From positions 1-39,168 of the forward strand of contig DEQG01000005.1 in assembly GCA_002360325.1 (NCBI GenBank): a stretch of 39,168 nucleotides of DNA, given 5' to 3'. Below the pieces are notes generated by a model. That model had not been told where the DNA came from. It ran no database searches and saw only the letters and a program-made list of their open reading frames with translations. This document shows, in pieces, positions 1-8,327 of the stretch. How positions within the stretch are numbered: position 1 is the stretch's first letter; each line of letters starts with the position of its first letter. This DNA comes from Salinicoccus sp. UBA3372 (GTDB lineage Bacteria; Bacillota; Bacilli; Staphylococcales; Salinicoccaceae). Position numbers and translations under genes: made by a program.

Positions 1-14
1 CTTCTGAATCTGTA

Positions 15-521
15 TCAGTCTTCTTTTGTCACTTCGAACACGAGGTGGTTCAATTCGGGAACGACGAGTTTTTCCATTGCCAGTTTAACAGCACCGCTTG
101 AGCCCGGCATCGAAATGATGATCTGGTTGGCATGCGTACCTGCGACCGCTCTCGAAAGGATACTTCTTGAGCCGATGTCTTCTGTGTAACTCAGCATACG
201 GAAAATTTCTCCGAAACCTTCAATTTCCTTATCGAAAAATGGTCTCACCGCTTCAATTGTCACATCTCTTTTTGCAATGCCTGTCCCCCCTGTTGTGATT
301 ACCGCATCTACACCTTTATCCAACATGGCGGAAACAGCTTTTGTAATCGATGCTGCATCATCTTTGACAATTTTGTAATTATCTTCATCGATCACTGTGT
401 TGATATCTGCCAAGTATTCCTGGACAAGCCTGCCGCCTTTGTCAGTTTCTACAGTTCTCGTATCACTTACAGTAATCACCGCAACATTAATATCACGGTC
501 AATTCTTTCAACTATGCTCAT
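15..521 (-). CDS. moaB: Molybdenum cofactor biosynthesis protein MoaB
   Basis: A 168-residue protein of the MoaB/MogA family, which adenylylates molybdopterin before molybdenum insertion. The N-terminal part has the family pattern AVITVSDTR (about 14-22), and the central TTGGTGIAKRD (about 76-86) is the molybdopterin-binding signature. A later MPGSSGAVKLA segment is also typical. Length matches family members. The ATG follows an AGGAGA ribosome-binding site that overlaps the stop of moeB, so the two are translationally close. It is the last visible gene of narT-moeB-moaB. Its product would supply the cofactor of NarG. Other cofactor genes may lie beyond the window edge, which is only 14 bases past the stop. 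Confidence 0.93.
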   Translation of the reverse strand: MSIVERIDRDINVAVITVSDTRTVETDKGGRLVQEYLADINTVIDEDNYKIVKDDAASITKAVSAMLDKGVDAVITTGGTGIAKRDVTIEAVRPFFDKEIEGFGEIFRMLSYTEDIGSRSILSRAVAGTHANQIIISMPGSSGAVKLAMEKLVVPELNHLVFEVTKED

Positions 522-531
522 TTATATTCTC

Positions 532-1536
532 CTATCCGAATAATTGATTCACTATGGTTCTCGCTTTATTCGTCTGGTCTGCCCCATGGATCAATAAACG
601 ACCGTTATTGAAACTCACGATACGATAGTCGTCATATTTGAACTCGACAAAATACGGGGTTTCATTCATCGATATATTGTGTGTCGCCAGAGCTTTCACC
701 ACAATATCCTTCGTCAGGCGCTCATCTATATACTGGACGGTATCCCTGCCGCACAAACGCATGGACATCTGGGTGCTGCCAGCCGCTTCCAGCTCAGGAA
801 ACTCACGGGTCCCGCATGTCGGACATTCTGAATCAGCCATACCGTCTATCTTGAACTTCATATGATCCATGTCCCATGTGTTGCCCATCCGCATATAATA
901 CGGCGCTTCAAACTGCCCGATCATAATTTTGAAAGCAGTTGTGACCTGCTCTGATACCGCCATATGCACTGCCGGAGAAATTACGCCTGCAGTGTCGCAC
1001 GTTAAAGTCGCCGTCGGCAGCACCGGTACCATGCATCTGTAACACGGGGTCCGGCCCGGTACGAAACCACAGCTGGAATATGACGCTTCCACACATGCTG
1101 CATTCACCCATGGTTTGTTCAGCTTGAATGCAACATCATTAATCATCATCCTGGTATCGAAATTGTCCGTACCGTCCAAAATGATATCCGCTTCTTTTGC
1201 GAGCGACTCCATCAAAATGGCATCTGCATGGGCAATATGTGTTTCTATTTCCATATCACTCCTGATATCTTCAAGGCGTTCTTTTGCTGCGATGACTTTA
1301 GGAACTTTATTAGCAGCATCATCTTCAGTATACAACGTCTGTCTTTGCAGATTGGACATTTCCACATAATCCCGGTCAATCAGAATAATCTTTTCGACAC
1401 CCGCTCTCGCCAGCATTTCGCCTGAAAGCGAACCAAGCGCCCCCACCCCGACGATGAGTACCGTACGGGATTGGATGAGGCGCTGTCCTTCACTGCCTAT
1501 TTTATTGAATAAAGTCTGTCTTGAATAACGATTCAT
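532..1536 (-). CDS. moeB: MoeB/ThiF-family adenylyltransferase
   Basis: An E1-like enzyme that activates the C-terminal glycine of a sulfur carrier, most likely MoaD for molybdopterin synthase. The Rossmann nucleotide-binding motif GVGALGS lies near residue 30, followed by LIDRDYVEMSNLQRQ, and DGTDNFDTR further on. Two CxxC pairs (CYRC and CPTC) should bind structural zinc. There is no C-terminal rhodanese domain. The ATG at 1536 gives 334 residues and sits after GAGAGTGA. A GTG at 1545 would add three residues but has a worse ribosome site. The gap to narT is 12 bases, so it is probably cotranscribed with the transporter. ThiF or HesA function is a less likely alternative. Confidence 0.9.
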   Translation of the reverse strand: MNRYSRQTLFNKIGSEGQRLIQSRTVLIVGVGALGSLSGEMLARAGVEKIILIDRDYVEMSNLQRQTLYTEDDAANKVPKVIAAKERLEDIRSDMEIETHIAHADAILMESLAKEADIILDGTDNFDTRMMINDVAFKLNKPWVNAACVEASYSSCGFVPGRTPCYRCMVPVLPTATLTCDTAGVISPAVHMAVSEQVTTAFKIMIGQFEAPYYMRMGNTWDMDHMKFKIDGMADSECPTCGTREFPELEAAGSTQMSMRLCGRDTVQYIDERLTKDIVVKALATHNISMNETPYFVEFKYDDYRIVSFNNGRLLIHGADQTNKARTIVNQLFG

Positions 1537-1548
1537 TATATTCACTCT

Positions 1549-2718
1549 CTAAATACTATTTGCCTTAACTTTACTACGCAAGTAGAGCATTGTAAACAAA
1601 GCGATCACGCAGGCCCCCGTCAGAAGGTGGAATGCGAGCATATATGTGCCTGTCGCTTCGAAAGTCGACTGCATCACAAGTGGCGGGAAGAATCCGCCGA
1701 GTCCGCCCATCATGGCTACAAAACCATTGGCGATTCCCGACTGCTGGGCGAAGTACATCGGTACGAACTTAAATACAAGACCATTCCCGATACCTGCGAA
1801 TATTGATGTCAATAAACAACCGATGGTGAACATGAGCAGGCTTTCATAAGTAAATGACAGCAGCAGACCTGAAATTGTCAGACCGACAAAAGAAATCATT
1901 ACCATTGTTATCGGATCGAATTTATCACCGAGCATACCGCCAACCGGTCTGAGCAATGTGGCAATGACTATGAATCCTGCTGTTCTGAATCCGGCATCCG
2001 CTGTGGACAGTTCAAAAAATGTAACCAGATAGTTCGGCAGGAAAATACCGAATGCAACGAATACACCGAAAGTGATGAAATACCAATAGTTCAGGAAGTA
2101 GAACCTGTAATCAGACATTGCTTCTTTAAACTGCTTTCCCAACGGAAGATTGACTTTCTTTTCACCTTTATCTCCCAGGAAGAACTGAAGGAGTGCAAAA
2201 AGCGCAAGGATAATCAAATAAGTTTGTACAGCTGTCTGCCATCCGCCCAGCATACCTGCAAGTACAGGCGCACCAAAGCTTGTGACCGCTGTACCAATGT
2301 TACCCATACCATATACACCGTTTACAAAACCATGCTTATTCTTTTCATAGTATTTAGGCAGGGCAGTCACACCGATACTGAACGTCGCTCCCCCGATACC
2401 TAAAAACACTGCTGCGATAATTAAATCTGTCGTCGTCGTCGCTATACTTAAATAGAAGACTGGAATCAGTAGAAAGATGAAGCTCGCCAAATAGACCAAT
2501 CTTGCTCCGATTCTATTCGTCATAATACTGAATGGTATTCTCAAAATTGAACCCAGTATCGTCGGTAAAGCGATGATCAATGCCTGTTGCGAAGCCGCTT
2601 CAGGAATGTCTTTCACAATTTCCGGAAATAACGGTGCGAGCAGTGTCCACACCATAAATCCAACCAATAAACTGAATGTTTGAAGTAATAACTGCTTTTT
2701 TCCCATAGTCTCTGACAT
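1549..2718 (-). CDS. narT: Nitrate/nitrite transporter NarT (MFS)
   Basis: A 389-residue major facilitator protein of the NarK/NasA/NarT group with about 12 membrane helices. Conserved glycine-rich signatures include GIGGATFSIGVTALPKYYEK, GVYGMGNIGTAVTS and GFVAMMGGLGGFFPP. I chose the ATG at 2718 because GTGAGG lies eight bases upstream. The in-frame ATG at 2748 has no ribosome site, lies just downstream of the -10 box at about the expected +1, and would add ten residues not expected in NarT. It imports nitrate for, and may export nitrite from, the Nar reductase. It heads narT-moeB-moaB and has its own promoter with an NreC-like palindrome. Confidence 0.93.
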   Translation of the reverse strand: MSETMGKKQLLLQTFSLLVGFMVWTLLAPLFPEIVKDIPEAASQQALIIALPTILGSILRIPFSIMTNRIGARLVYLASFIFLLIPVFYLSIATTTTDLIIAAVFLGIGGATFSIGVTALPKYYEKNKHGFVNGVYGMGNIGTAVTSFGAPVLAGMLGGWQTAVQTYLIILALFALLQFFLGDKGEKKVNLPLGKQFKEAMSDYRFYFLNYWYFITFGVFVAFGIFLPNYLVTFFELSTADAGFRTAGFIVIATLLRPVGGMLGDKFDPITMVMISFVGLTISGLLLSFTYESLLMFTIGCLLTSIFAGIGNGLVFKFVPMYFAQQSGIANGFVAMMGGLGGFFPPLVMQSTFEATGTYMLAFHLLTGACVIALFTMLYLRSKVKANSI

Positions 2719-2756
2719 ACGATCAACCTCACTAGTTTGTGATTTCATTTACAATC

Positions 2757-2799
2757 ATTATAAAACGAATCAGAAAGCGTTGAAAGAGGGAAATCCCTA
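2757..2799 (-). promoter_or_regulatory. narT promoter with NreC-like operator
   Basis: Read on the minus strand, the -10 box TATAAT is at 2757-2762, with only a weak -35 (TTTCAA, 2780-2785). Immediately upstream is the palindrome TAGGGATTTCCCTC (2786-2799). Its centre falls near -42 from the predicted start, the usual place for an activator contacting RNA polymerase. Eleven of 14 bases match the site at narG in the same orientation. NreC is known to bind GC-rich palindromes at nar promoters in staphylococci. Assignment here is inference from motif, position and linkage. Confidence 0.72.
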
Positions 2800-2810
2800 T
2801 ATAAACCCGG

Positions 2811-3341
2811 TTATTCTACAATTAATGTATTCACTTGTTCCAGTAAAACTTCTTCATCAATTTCCTTTAGCATCTTTTCCGCCATATCAAAAAGTACAGC
2901 CTCTTCTTTGACCATATGTACCATCAAAACCTCATACGCTTCCATCACATCTCCCACCATGTCATGCATAGTACTGATATCCATTTCTGTAGAAACCTGT
3001 TCGGAATGATGCAGAAAATGGTCGATATAAGAATCTATCTCTGCATGTTCTTCTTCTATTGATAATATCGGACCTTGTTCATAGCCGATATATACACCGA
3101 GCATCGGGAAAAAATACTTTTCTTCTTTTTCCTGATGTTTCTTCAAAGGTACACGGAATGCCTTCAGTTTCTCTCTGATTTCCTTGATCGCCATCATGCC
3201 TTCAAGACGGCTGTAAACATCTTCATTTTCAAACTTCAGTACAAATTGGAACCACTCATTCATCAGATGTCTGATATAATGATGTTCATTTTCTAAAACA
3301 CGGAGAGCCTTCACTTTATATTTGAATTCATTAGTCTTCAT
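2811..3341 (-). CDS. Hemerythrin-like HHE-domain protein
   Basis: A 176-residue helical soluble protein with the histidine and acidic residues of a hemerythrin fold: H20/H21 and H25 near the start, H69-x3-E73, H99 and H142-x3-E146. Such proteins bind a di-iron centre and take part in oxygen or nitric oxide sensing, iron storage or Fe-S protection. The exact role here is unknown. It follows nreC by 19 bases and has its own ribosome site (AGGTGATGG), so it is most likely the last gene of narGHJI-nreABC. That context suggests handling of O2, NO or nitrite-derived stress during nitrate respiration. It has no N-terminal ScdA domain. Confidence 0.78.
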   Translation of the reverse strand: MKTNEFKYKVKALRVLENEHHYIRHLMNEWFQFVLKFENEDVYSRLEGMMAIKEIREKLKAFRVPLKKHQEKEEKYFFPMLGVYIGYEQGPILSIEEEHAEIDSYIDHFLHHSEQVSTEMDISTMHDMVGDVMEAYEVLMVHMVKEEAVLFDMAEKMLKEIDEEVLLEQVNTLIVE

Positions 3342-3360
3342 GGATATCCATCACCTATCA

Positions 3361-4011
3361 TTAAATATCGAAAAGCTTCTTTTTAACAGCATACTCCACC
3401 AGCTCCGGCCTTGATGATAAATCCAGTTTATCCATGATTCTGGATTTGTGCGCCTCTACGGTTTTAACCGAGATATAGAGCATTTCAGCGATATCCTTAT
3501 TGCCGTAGCCCTTCGCTACGAGAGGAAGAATCTCAAGTTCTCTCTGGGTCAGTATGTTAAACGGTTCTTTGTCGTGTTCCAGTGTCTCATCACTGCTCAC
3601 GAACTTTTCAAAAGAATCATTCATCAATACGGGGTCGATATAGCGCTCACCTTTGGCAACCGTTCTTATTGCACGGATCAGTTCATCGTCCGGAGAATTT
3701 TTCAATATATATCCAAGTGCACCGCTTTTAAAAGTATGTGTGATATATTCCTCATCATCGTACATGGTAAGTATCAAAATTTTCACATCCGGGAATACTT
3801 CATGAATCTTACTTGCTGCAAACAGCCCCGATTCACCAGGCGGCATGCTTAAATCGAGCAGAAGAACATCGGGAGAGAGTTCCTTCACCTTTTCAAAAGC
3901 CTGCTTTCCATCTGCTGCAGTACCTACCACTTCCATATCATCCTGATAATTGAGCAGCATCGTAAAACCTGTTCTTACAACAGCATGATCATCGGCAATC
4001 ACTAATCTCAT
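3361..4011 (-). CDS. nreC: Response regulator NreC (NarL/LuxR family)
   Basis: A 216-residue regulator. The receiver domain has the acidic pair D7/D8, the phosphorylated aspartate D53 ([12 protein letters not shown]) and a conserved lysine near residue 104. The C-terminal LuxR-type helix-turn-helix includes [22 protein letters not shown] and [15 protein letters not shown]. The MPPGESGL form of the receiver motif is typical of NreC. It overlaps nreB by four bases (ATGA). In staphylococci, phospho-NreC activates narGHJI, narT and nitrite reductase genes when oxygen is absent and nitrate present. Two candidate target palindromes lie in this window, at narT and narG. Confidence 0.95.
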   Translation of the reverse strand: MRLVIADDHAVVRTGFTMLLNYQDDMEVVGTAADGKQAFEKVKELSPDVLLLDLSMPPGESGLFAASKIHEVFPDVKILILTMYDDEEYITHTFKSGALGYILKNSPDDELIRAIRTVAKGERYIDPVLMNDSFEKFVSSDETLEHDKEPFNILTQRELEILPLVAKGYGNKDIAEMLYISVKTVEAHKSRIMDKLDLSSRPELVEYAVKKKLFDI

Positions 4012-5051
4012 ACAATACTCTCCTCCACTGGGATAAACCCTTCCACTTTCGTGCCCACACCCGGCTCACTGTGGATGTGCAGAGTGCCATTGACACTGCT
4101 GATTCTTTCCTGCATGCCAAATAAACCGAGACCGGAACCTTTCGGATCATCCTCCATGATAAAGCCATTGCCTTCATCCCTGATTTCAAAATGGATGTGC
4201 ACGGCATTAAAGGATAAGACTTCCTGAAGTTTGACTGAAACTTCATCATCTTCCGAATATTTGGCCGCGTTGAATACAGCTTCCTGTATCACACGGTAGA
4301 CCACAGTTTCTATTTCCGGCTGGTATCTTTGACGTTTGAGGTTGGTGTCGAAATCAATCAGAATGCCGTACTGTTTTTCAGTCCATTTGAAGTGTGTTTT
4401 GAGAGCAGCTTCAATACCCAGATCATCAAGGCTTGCAGGTCTCAGTTCCACTGAGATATTCCGAACGTAATCCAACAGATAGCTGAGTGTATCTTCGGAA
4501 TCTTTTATTTTTTCATCTAATTCTTCACGGTCCAAAGTATATTTGAACAATCGCATTTCAAGCAGCAGATTCAAAAGCTCTTGAGTGACTCCGTCATGTA
4601 AATCCCTCGAAATTCTTTTTCTTTCATTCTCCTGTGCCTGGATGATTCTTTGGGTCAACAGTTTCTGATGTTCAAACTCCTGCTGTTTCATAAGTTCTGA
4701 TAAAGGATTCAAAGTGAAGACGCTGATGTTGTTTTCATGATCGATCTGCTGGAAATTCGCAACATATGCAACTTTCTCGCCGCTATGGGTGCGCATATAG
4801 ACCTGAAATGTCAGTTTTTCCTTGGACAAAAGGAAGCAGTTACTGCAGTCGTAACTGCCGTTATTGCCCACACCTAAACAATGACCGCAAATATTAATAA
4901 ATTGATTGCGGTCATAATCTCGTTCGTCTAATGTAGTTTGTGCTTCTTCATTCATATAGACAATTTCGCCATGTCTGTCTACGAATATGATCATCTCTTT
5001 AGATTGGTGAAACATCGCTTTTAAGAGCGATGTCAAGTCCTGTGTTTTCAT
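4008..5051 (-). CDS. nreB: Oxygen-sensing histidine kinase NreB
   Basis: A 347-residue cytoplasmic kinase with no membrane segment. The N-terminal PAS-like sensor carries four cysteines, C55, C58, C69 and C72, expected to hold an oxygen-labile [4Fe-4S] cluster as in Staphylococcus NreB. The H box is [11 protein letters not shown] with phospho-accepting H152, preceded by a helix with the ENERKRI pattern of the HisKA_3 family. The ATPase domain shows an N box ([13 protein letters not shown]) and the glycine motifs DEGNGF and [13 protein letters not shown]. It overlaps both nreA (upstream) and nreC (downstream) by four bases, implying coupled translation of the three sensor proteins. Confidence 0.95.
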   Translation of the reverse strand: MKTQDLTSLLKAMFHQSKEMIIFVDRHGEIVYMNEEAQTTLDERDYDRNQFINICGHCLGVGNNGSYDCSNCFLLSKEKLTFQVYMRTHSGEKVAYVANFQQIDHENNISVFTLNPLSELMKQQEFEHQKLLTQRIIQAQENERKRISRDLHDGVTQELLNLLLEMRLFKYTLDREELDEKIKDSEDTLSYLLDYVRNISVELRPASLDDLGIEAALKTHFKWTEKQYGILIDFDTNLKRQRYQPEIETVVYRVIQEAVFNAAKYSEDDEVSVKLQEVLSFNAVHIHFEIRDEGNGFIMEDDPKGSGLGLFGMQERISSVNGTLHIHSEPGVGTKVEGFIPVEESIV

Positions 5052-5503
5052 ATAGCCATCATCTCTTTTAATATTTCTATGCGTAATGTTTCTTCCACAT
5101 CTGTTTTTAATGCTTCGTATTTCGATTCGCTGATCTGACCTGGTTGCCTATTCCCTAAAACAAGTACACCCACAACTATTTCATCATCACTCCAGATTGG
5201 CATTGCAACAAAGGATTCCACTTTTTCGAAATATAGGATAGGATAGCGCAACAGGCCCTCATTGTCATATATCTTACTGACATCCTGGATGACCAGTGAC
5301 TTGCCCGTTTTTAAAACCAAACCGGGTAAACCGGCCCCTTTTCTGATCTCCATCCGTTTCCAGCGCTGATTTTCACTGCCAAAAACATATTTCCATTTAA
5401 AGGTGAAATTTCCACGGCTGTTGGTAGTGTCAGTCAAAGCAATGATTTCAAATCCATACTTCTCTTTTAAGCTTTGCAACGTGTCTCTGATTGATTGATT
5501 CAT
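5048..5503 (-). CDS. nreA: Nitrate receptor NreA (GAF domain)
   Basis: A 151-residue single GAF domain protein. NreA binds nitrate and restrains the NreB kinase when nitrate is absent, so NreABC reads nitrate and oxygen together. Supporting features are its place immediately before nreB, its size, and the segment WKYVFGSENQRWKRMEIRKG followed by GLPGLVLKTGKSLVI, which resembles staphylococcal NreA. The ATG follows GTGGGAGATAAAT. It begins 32 bases after the narI stop, and no terminator is visible between them, so it is probably in the nar transcript. Confidence 0.92.
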   Translation of the reverse strand: MNQSIRDTLQSLKEKYGFEIIALTDTTNSRGNFTFKWKYVFGSENQRWKRMEIRKGAGLPGLVLKTGKSLVIQDVSKIYDNEGLLRYPILYFEKVESFVAMPIWSDDEIVVGVLVLGNRQPGQISESKYEALKTDVEETLRIEILKEMMAI

Positions 5504-5535
5504 ATTTATCTCCCACCAAAACTTTAATCAATCGC

Positions 5536-6210
5536 CTATTTGTGCTTACGGTAGACTACATAACTTCTACCAACATAGTTGAACGGTAAGCTCCATGCAT
5601 GTACAAGTCTTGTTGCAGGCCAAAGGGCAAAAATCAGAAATGCTGAAAGTACATGAATTTTAAATGTAAGTGGGACGTCTGACATAATAGCTGCATCAGG
5701 TGAAAATGTTGCCAGTCCTCTTACCCACACTGAAATGGTCTGACGATAATCAAAATCTGTAACAATATTATTTGTAACCAGTGTAGCATATACACCTATA
5801 AAAGTTATAAATAACAGCAGGAAGTTCACTATCATATCTGAAGCTGAACTTAAACGGCGGATGGATTTGTTTGTTATTCTGCGGAACGTCAGTAAAAACA
5901 TGCCGATCAGCAAAACAATCCCGAAAAACCCGCCTACATAGACCGCACCGAGGTGATAAATATGGTCATTTACACCGATGGCGCTCAACCAGTGCGCCGG
6001 TATGAACAATCCTACAATATGGCCGAAAAACACTGGTATGACTGCAAAGTGGAACATGATACTGCCAATCATCAATTGTTTCTTTTCAATAAATTCACTT
6101 GATTTCGCCGTCCAGCCAAATTGGTCGATTCTATAACGCCAAATATGACCGACGATAAAAATAGCGATACATAGATAGGGAAAAATCACCCACAAGAATT
6201 GCTCAAGCAT
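5536..6210 (-). CDS. narI: Respiratory nitrate reductase gamma subunit NarI
   Basis: A 224-residue membrane cytochrome b that takes electrons from menaquinol and passes them to NarH. Five hydrophobic helices are visible. The four haem ligand histidines are in the expected places, H54 and H64 in helix 2 and H186 and H204 in helix 5, close to the positions in E. coli NarI. The C-terminal LPFNYVGRSYVVYR motif is conserved. It overlaps the 3' end of narJ by eight bases. Confidence 0.96.
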   Translation of the reverse strand: MLEQFLWVIFPYLCIAIFIVGHIWRYRIDQFGWTAKSSEFIEKKQLMIGSIMFHFAVIPVFFGHIVGLFIPAHWLSAIGVNDHIYHLGAVYVGGFFGIVLLIGMFLLTFRRITNKSIRRLSSASDMIVNFLLLFITFIGVYATLVTNNIVTDFDYRQTISVWVRGLATFSPDAAIMSDVPLTFKIHVLSAFLIFALWPATRLVHAWSLPFNYVGRSYVVYRKHK

Positions 6211-6781
6211 TTTGCTCGCCCTCTTTCATAGACTCATCTACACATGCTTTAAAAGTTTCCCGTAAACCTTTAATCAAGTTAAAATACGGACTTTTATTTC
6301 TCTCCAAGGCCTGGATCATATGATATGTACCGTCTTCCAACACCATGATCAGAAGGGTCAGACTTTCCTCTGCCCGTTCGTCACCCTGCCATTCTGCTGC
6401 ATAGAGGAATTCAAGCATCAACGGCAGATAGTCACTCAGCTCATTATCCGGCATCTTCAATCCGAACATTTCATACAATACTTTCAATTTGGCCAGCATC
6501 TGGCCACGTTCTTTTTGTTCTTCAAATTTAAAGTATGTCATATAAAGATTTGTATCTCTGTCAAAATCAAATGTCTGGGTGTAGACCTGCTGGATATCGT
6601 CGAGACTGATATCATGCATATCTTCCCAGTATTGCTTTATATAAGGAAAAGCTGGATGGGACGGATCGAACGCCCCATCAAATTCTCTTGGATGAAAATC
6701 TATTTTCCTTGGAAAAGTTAATTGATTTGAGAAAAATCCAAATGATTTTTTATATTTATACACTTCATCGAGATTAATCAC
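6203..6781 (-). CDS. narJ: Nitrate reductase assembly chaperone NarJ (delta subunit)
   Basis: A TorD/NarJ-type chaperone that helps insert the molybdenum cofactor into NarG and attach NarGH to the membrane. I place the start at a GTG (6781) that overlaps the narH stop codon (GTGATTAA) and has GGGGG eight bases upstream, giving 192 residues beginning VINLDEVYKYKKSF. An upstream ATG at 6811 would add ten residues inside narH and has no good ribosome site. The motif LPLMLEFLYAAEW is characteristic of the family. The gene sits in the canonical narG-H-J-I order. Confidence 0.93.
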   Translation of the reverse strand: MINLDEVYKYKKSFGFFSNQLTFPRKIDFHPREFDGAFDPSHPAFPYIKQYWEDMHDISLDDIQQVYTQTFDFDRDTNLYMTYFKFEEQKERGQMLAKLKVLYEMFGLKMPDNELSDYLPLMLEFLYAAEWQGDERAEESLTLLIMVLEDGTYHMIQALERNKSPYFNLIKGLRETFKACVDESMKEGEQNA

Positions 6782-8327
6782 GCCAAATTCCCCCATAGAA
6801 ATTCTCTTCATAAATTTCTTTGCCGGTCTTATTGTTTGTAGTTGCAGCCATTACCGGTCCACAGCCATCACAATCGTCACCGCCAAAACCGTAGCCTGTC
6901 GAACCTTGTGCACGGTAAGGATCTGTATACTGCTCACGGTGGGAAGTCGGTATTACAAAGCGGTCTTCATATTTTGCGATTGCCAGCAGACGATACATCA
7001 TCTTTGTTTCGTTGGCTGTCATGCCGACACGGTCCAATCTGCTTTCATCAAAATCTTTGCCGCTTGAAATTGCTCTCATATACTGACGCATCATTGCCAT
7101 TTTTTGAAGTGCACCTTTTATGGCTTCGGTGTCACCGGCTGTCAGCATGTTTGCAAGGTACTGTACCGGGATTCTCATCTCATCAATCGCAGGGAATATT
7201 GCATCCGGATTTTTGATTGAGTCTTTACCTTCAAAATAGTTCATGATCGGGCTTAGCGGCGGGCAGTACCAGACCATTGGCATTGTACGGTATTCAGGGT
7301 GAAGCGGGAATGCAAGCTTGTACTCCACTGCCAGTTTATATACCGGTGAGTTTTGTGCCGCTTCAATCCAATCATTGGAAATACCGTCTTTTTCTGCCTG
7401 AGCAATAACCTCAGGATCGTTAGGATCAAGGAACAGATCAAGCTGGGCTTCGTAAAGGTCTTTTTCATCTTCTACAGATGCTGCTTCAAGTACACGGTCG
7501 GCATCATACAGAAGAACGCCTAAATAACGCATTCTGCCTGTACATGTTTCAGAACATACAGTCGGCAGACCCGCTTCGACACGCGGAAAACAGAACGTAC
7601 ATTTTTCAGCTTTGTTCGTTTTCCAGTTAAAGTATACTTTCTTGTAAGGACAGCCGGTCATACAGTATCTCCAGCCGCGGCATGCTTCCTGGTCAACAAG
7701 AACGATACCGTCTTCGTCACGTTTGTACATTGCACCTGATGGACAGCTGGCTACACAGCTCGGGTTCAGACAGTGTTCACACAGTCTAGGCAGATACATC
7801 ATGAACGTCTTTTCAAAGTTGAATTTGATTTCCTCTTCAATTTTTTGAATGTTAGGATCCTGAGGACCTGTGATGTGTCCGCCTGCAAGGTCGTCCTCCC
7901 AGTTCGGGCCCCACTCCAAGTCCATTTTTTCACCTGATACTACTGAATGTGCAGTAGCAACAGGGCTGTGTTCACTTTCTTCTTTGGTGATCAGATCCTG
8001 ATAGTTATAAGTCCACGGTTCGTAGTACTCTTTCATTTCTGGCATATCAGGGTTGTAGAAGATTTTACCTAAAGCGATCTTTGATAATTTAGTACCGCTT
8101 TTCAGTTCCAGACGGCCGTTTTTAAGTTTCCAGCCGCCCTTATAGTGTTCCTGGTCTTCCCAACGCTTCGGATAACCGATACCGGGTTTCGTCTCCACGT
8201 TGTTGAACCACATATATTCTGCACCAGGTCTGTTCGTCCAGGTGCTCTTGCAAGTAACACTGCACGTATGACATCCAATACATTTGTCCAGGTTCATCAC
8301 CATTGCAATTTGCGCTTTAATCTTCAA
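6774..8327 (-). CDS. narH: Respiratory nitrate reductase beta subunit NarH
   Basis: A 517-residue electron-transfer subunit with four Fe-S clusters between NarI haems and NarG. The first cysteine group is C16, C19, C22 and C26. A second group reads CEHCLNPSCVASCP. The third is CRGWRYCMTGCP, where a tryptophan replaces one cysteine, as is normal for the [3Fe-4S] cluster of NarH. A last group follows in CTFC and TVCSETC. Translation probably starts at TTG (8327), after GGAGG nine bases upstream, since the conserved start MKIKAQIAMVMNLDKC begins there. It overlaps the end of narG by 11 bases. Confidence 0.96.
   Translation of the reverse strand: MKIKAQIAMVMNLDKCIGCHTCSVTCKSTWTNRPGAEYMWFNNVETKPGIGYPKRWEDQEHYKGGWKLKNGRLELKSGTKLSKIALGKIFYNPDMPEMKEYYEPWTYNYQDLITKEESEHSPVATAHSVVSGEKMDLEWGPNWEDDLAGGHITGPQDPNIQKIEEEIKFNFEKTFMMYLPRLCEHCLNPSCVASCPSGAMYKRDEDGIVLVDQEACRGWRYCMTGCPYKKVYFNWKTNKAEKCTFCFPRVEAGLPTVCSETCTGRMRYLGVLLYDADRVLEAASVEDEKDLYEAQLDLFLDPNDPEVIAQAEKDGISNDWIEAAQNSPVYKLAVEYKLAFPLHPEYRTMPMVWYCPPLSPIMNYFEGKDSIKNPDAIFPAIDEMRIPVQYLANMLTAGDTEAIKGALQKMAMMRQYMRAISSGKDFDESRLDRVGMTANETKMMYRLLAIAKYEDRFVIPTSHREQYTDPYRAQGSTGYGFGGDDCDGCGPVMAATTNNKTGKEIYEENFYGGIWRD

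Noticed and set aside
2763..2786. CcpA cre site in the narT promoter
   Set aside because: AGAAAGCGTTGAAA has about three mismatches to the consensus, too weak to report.
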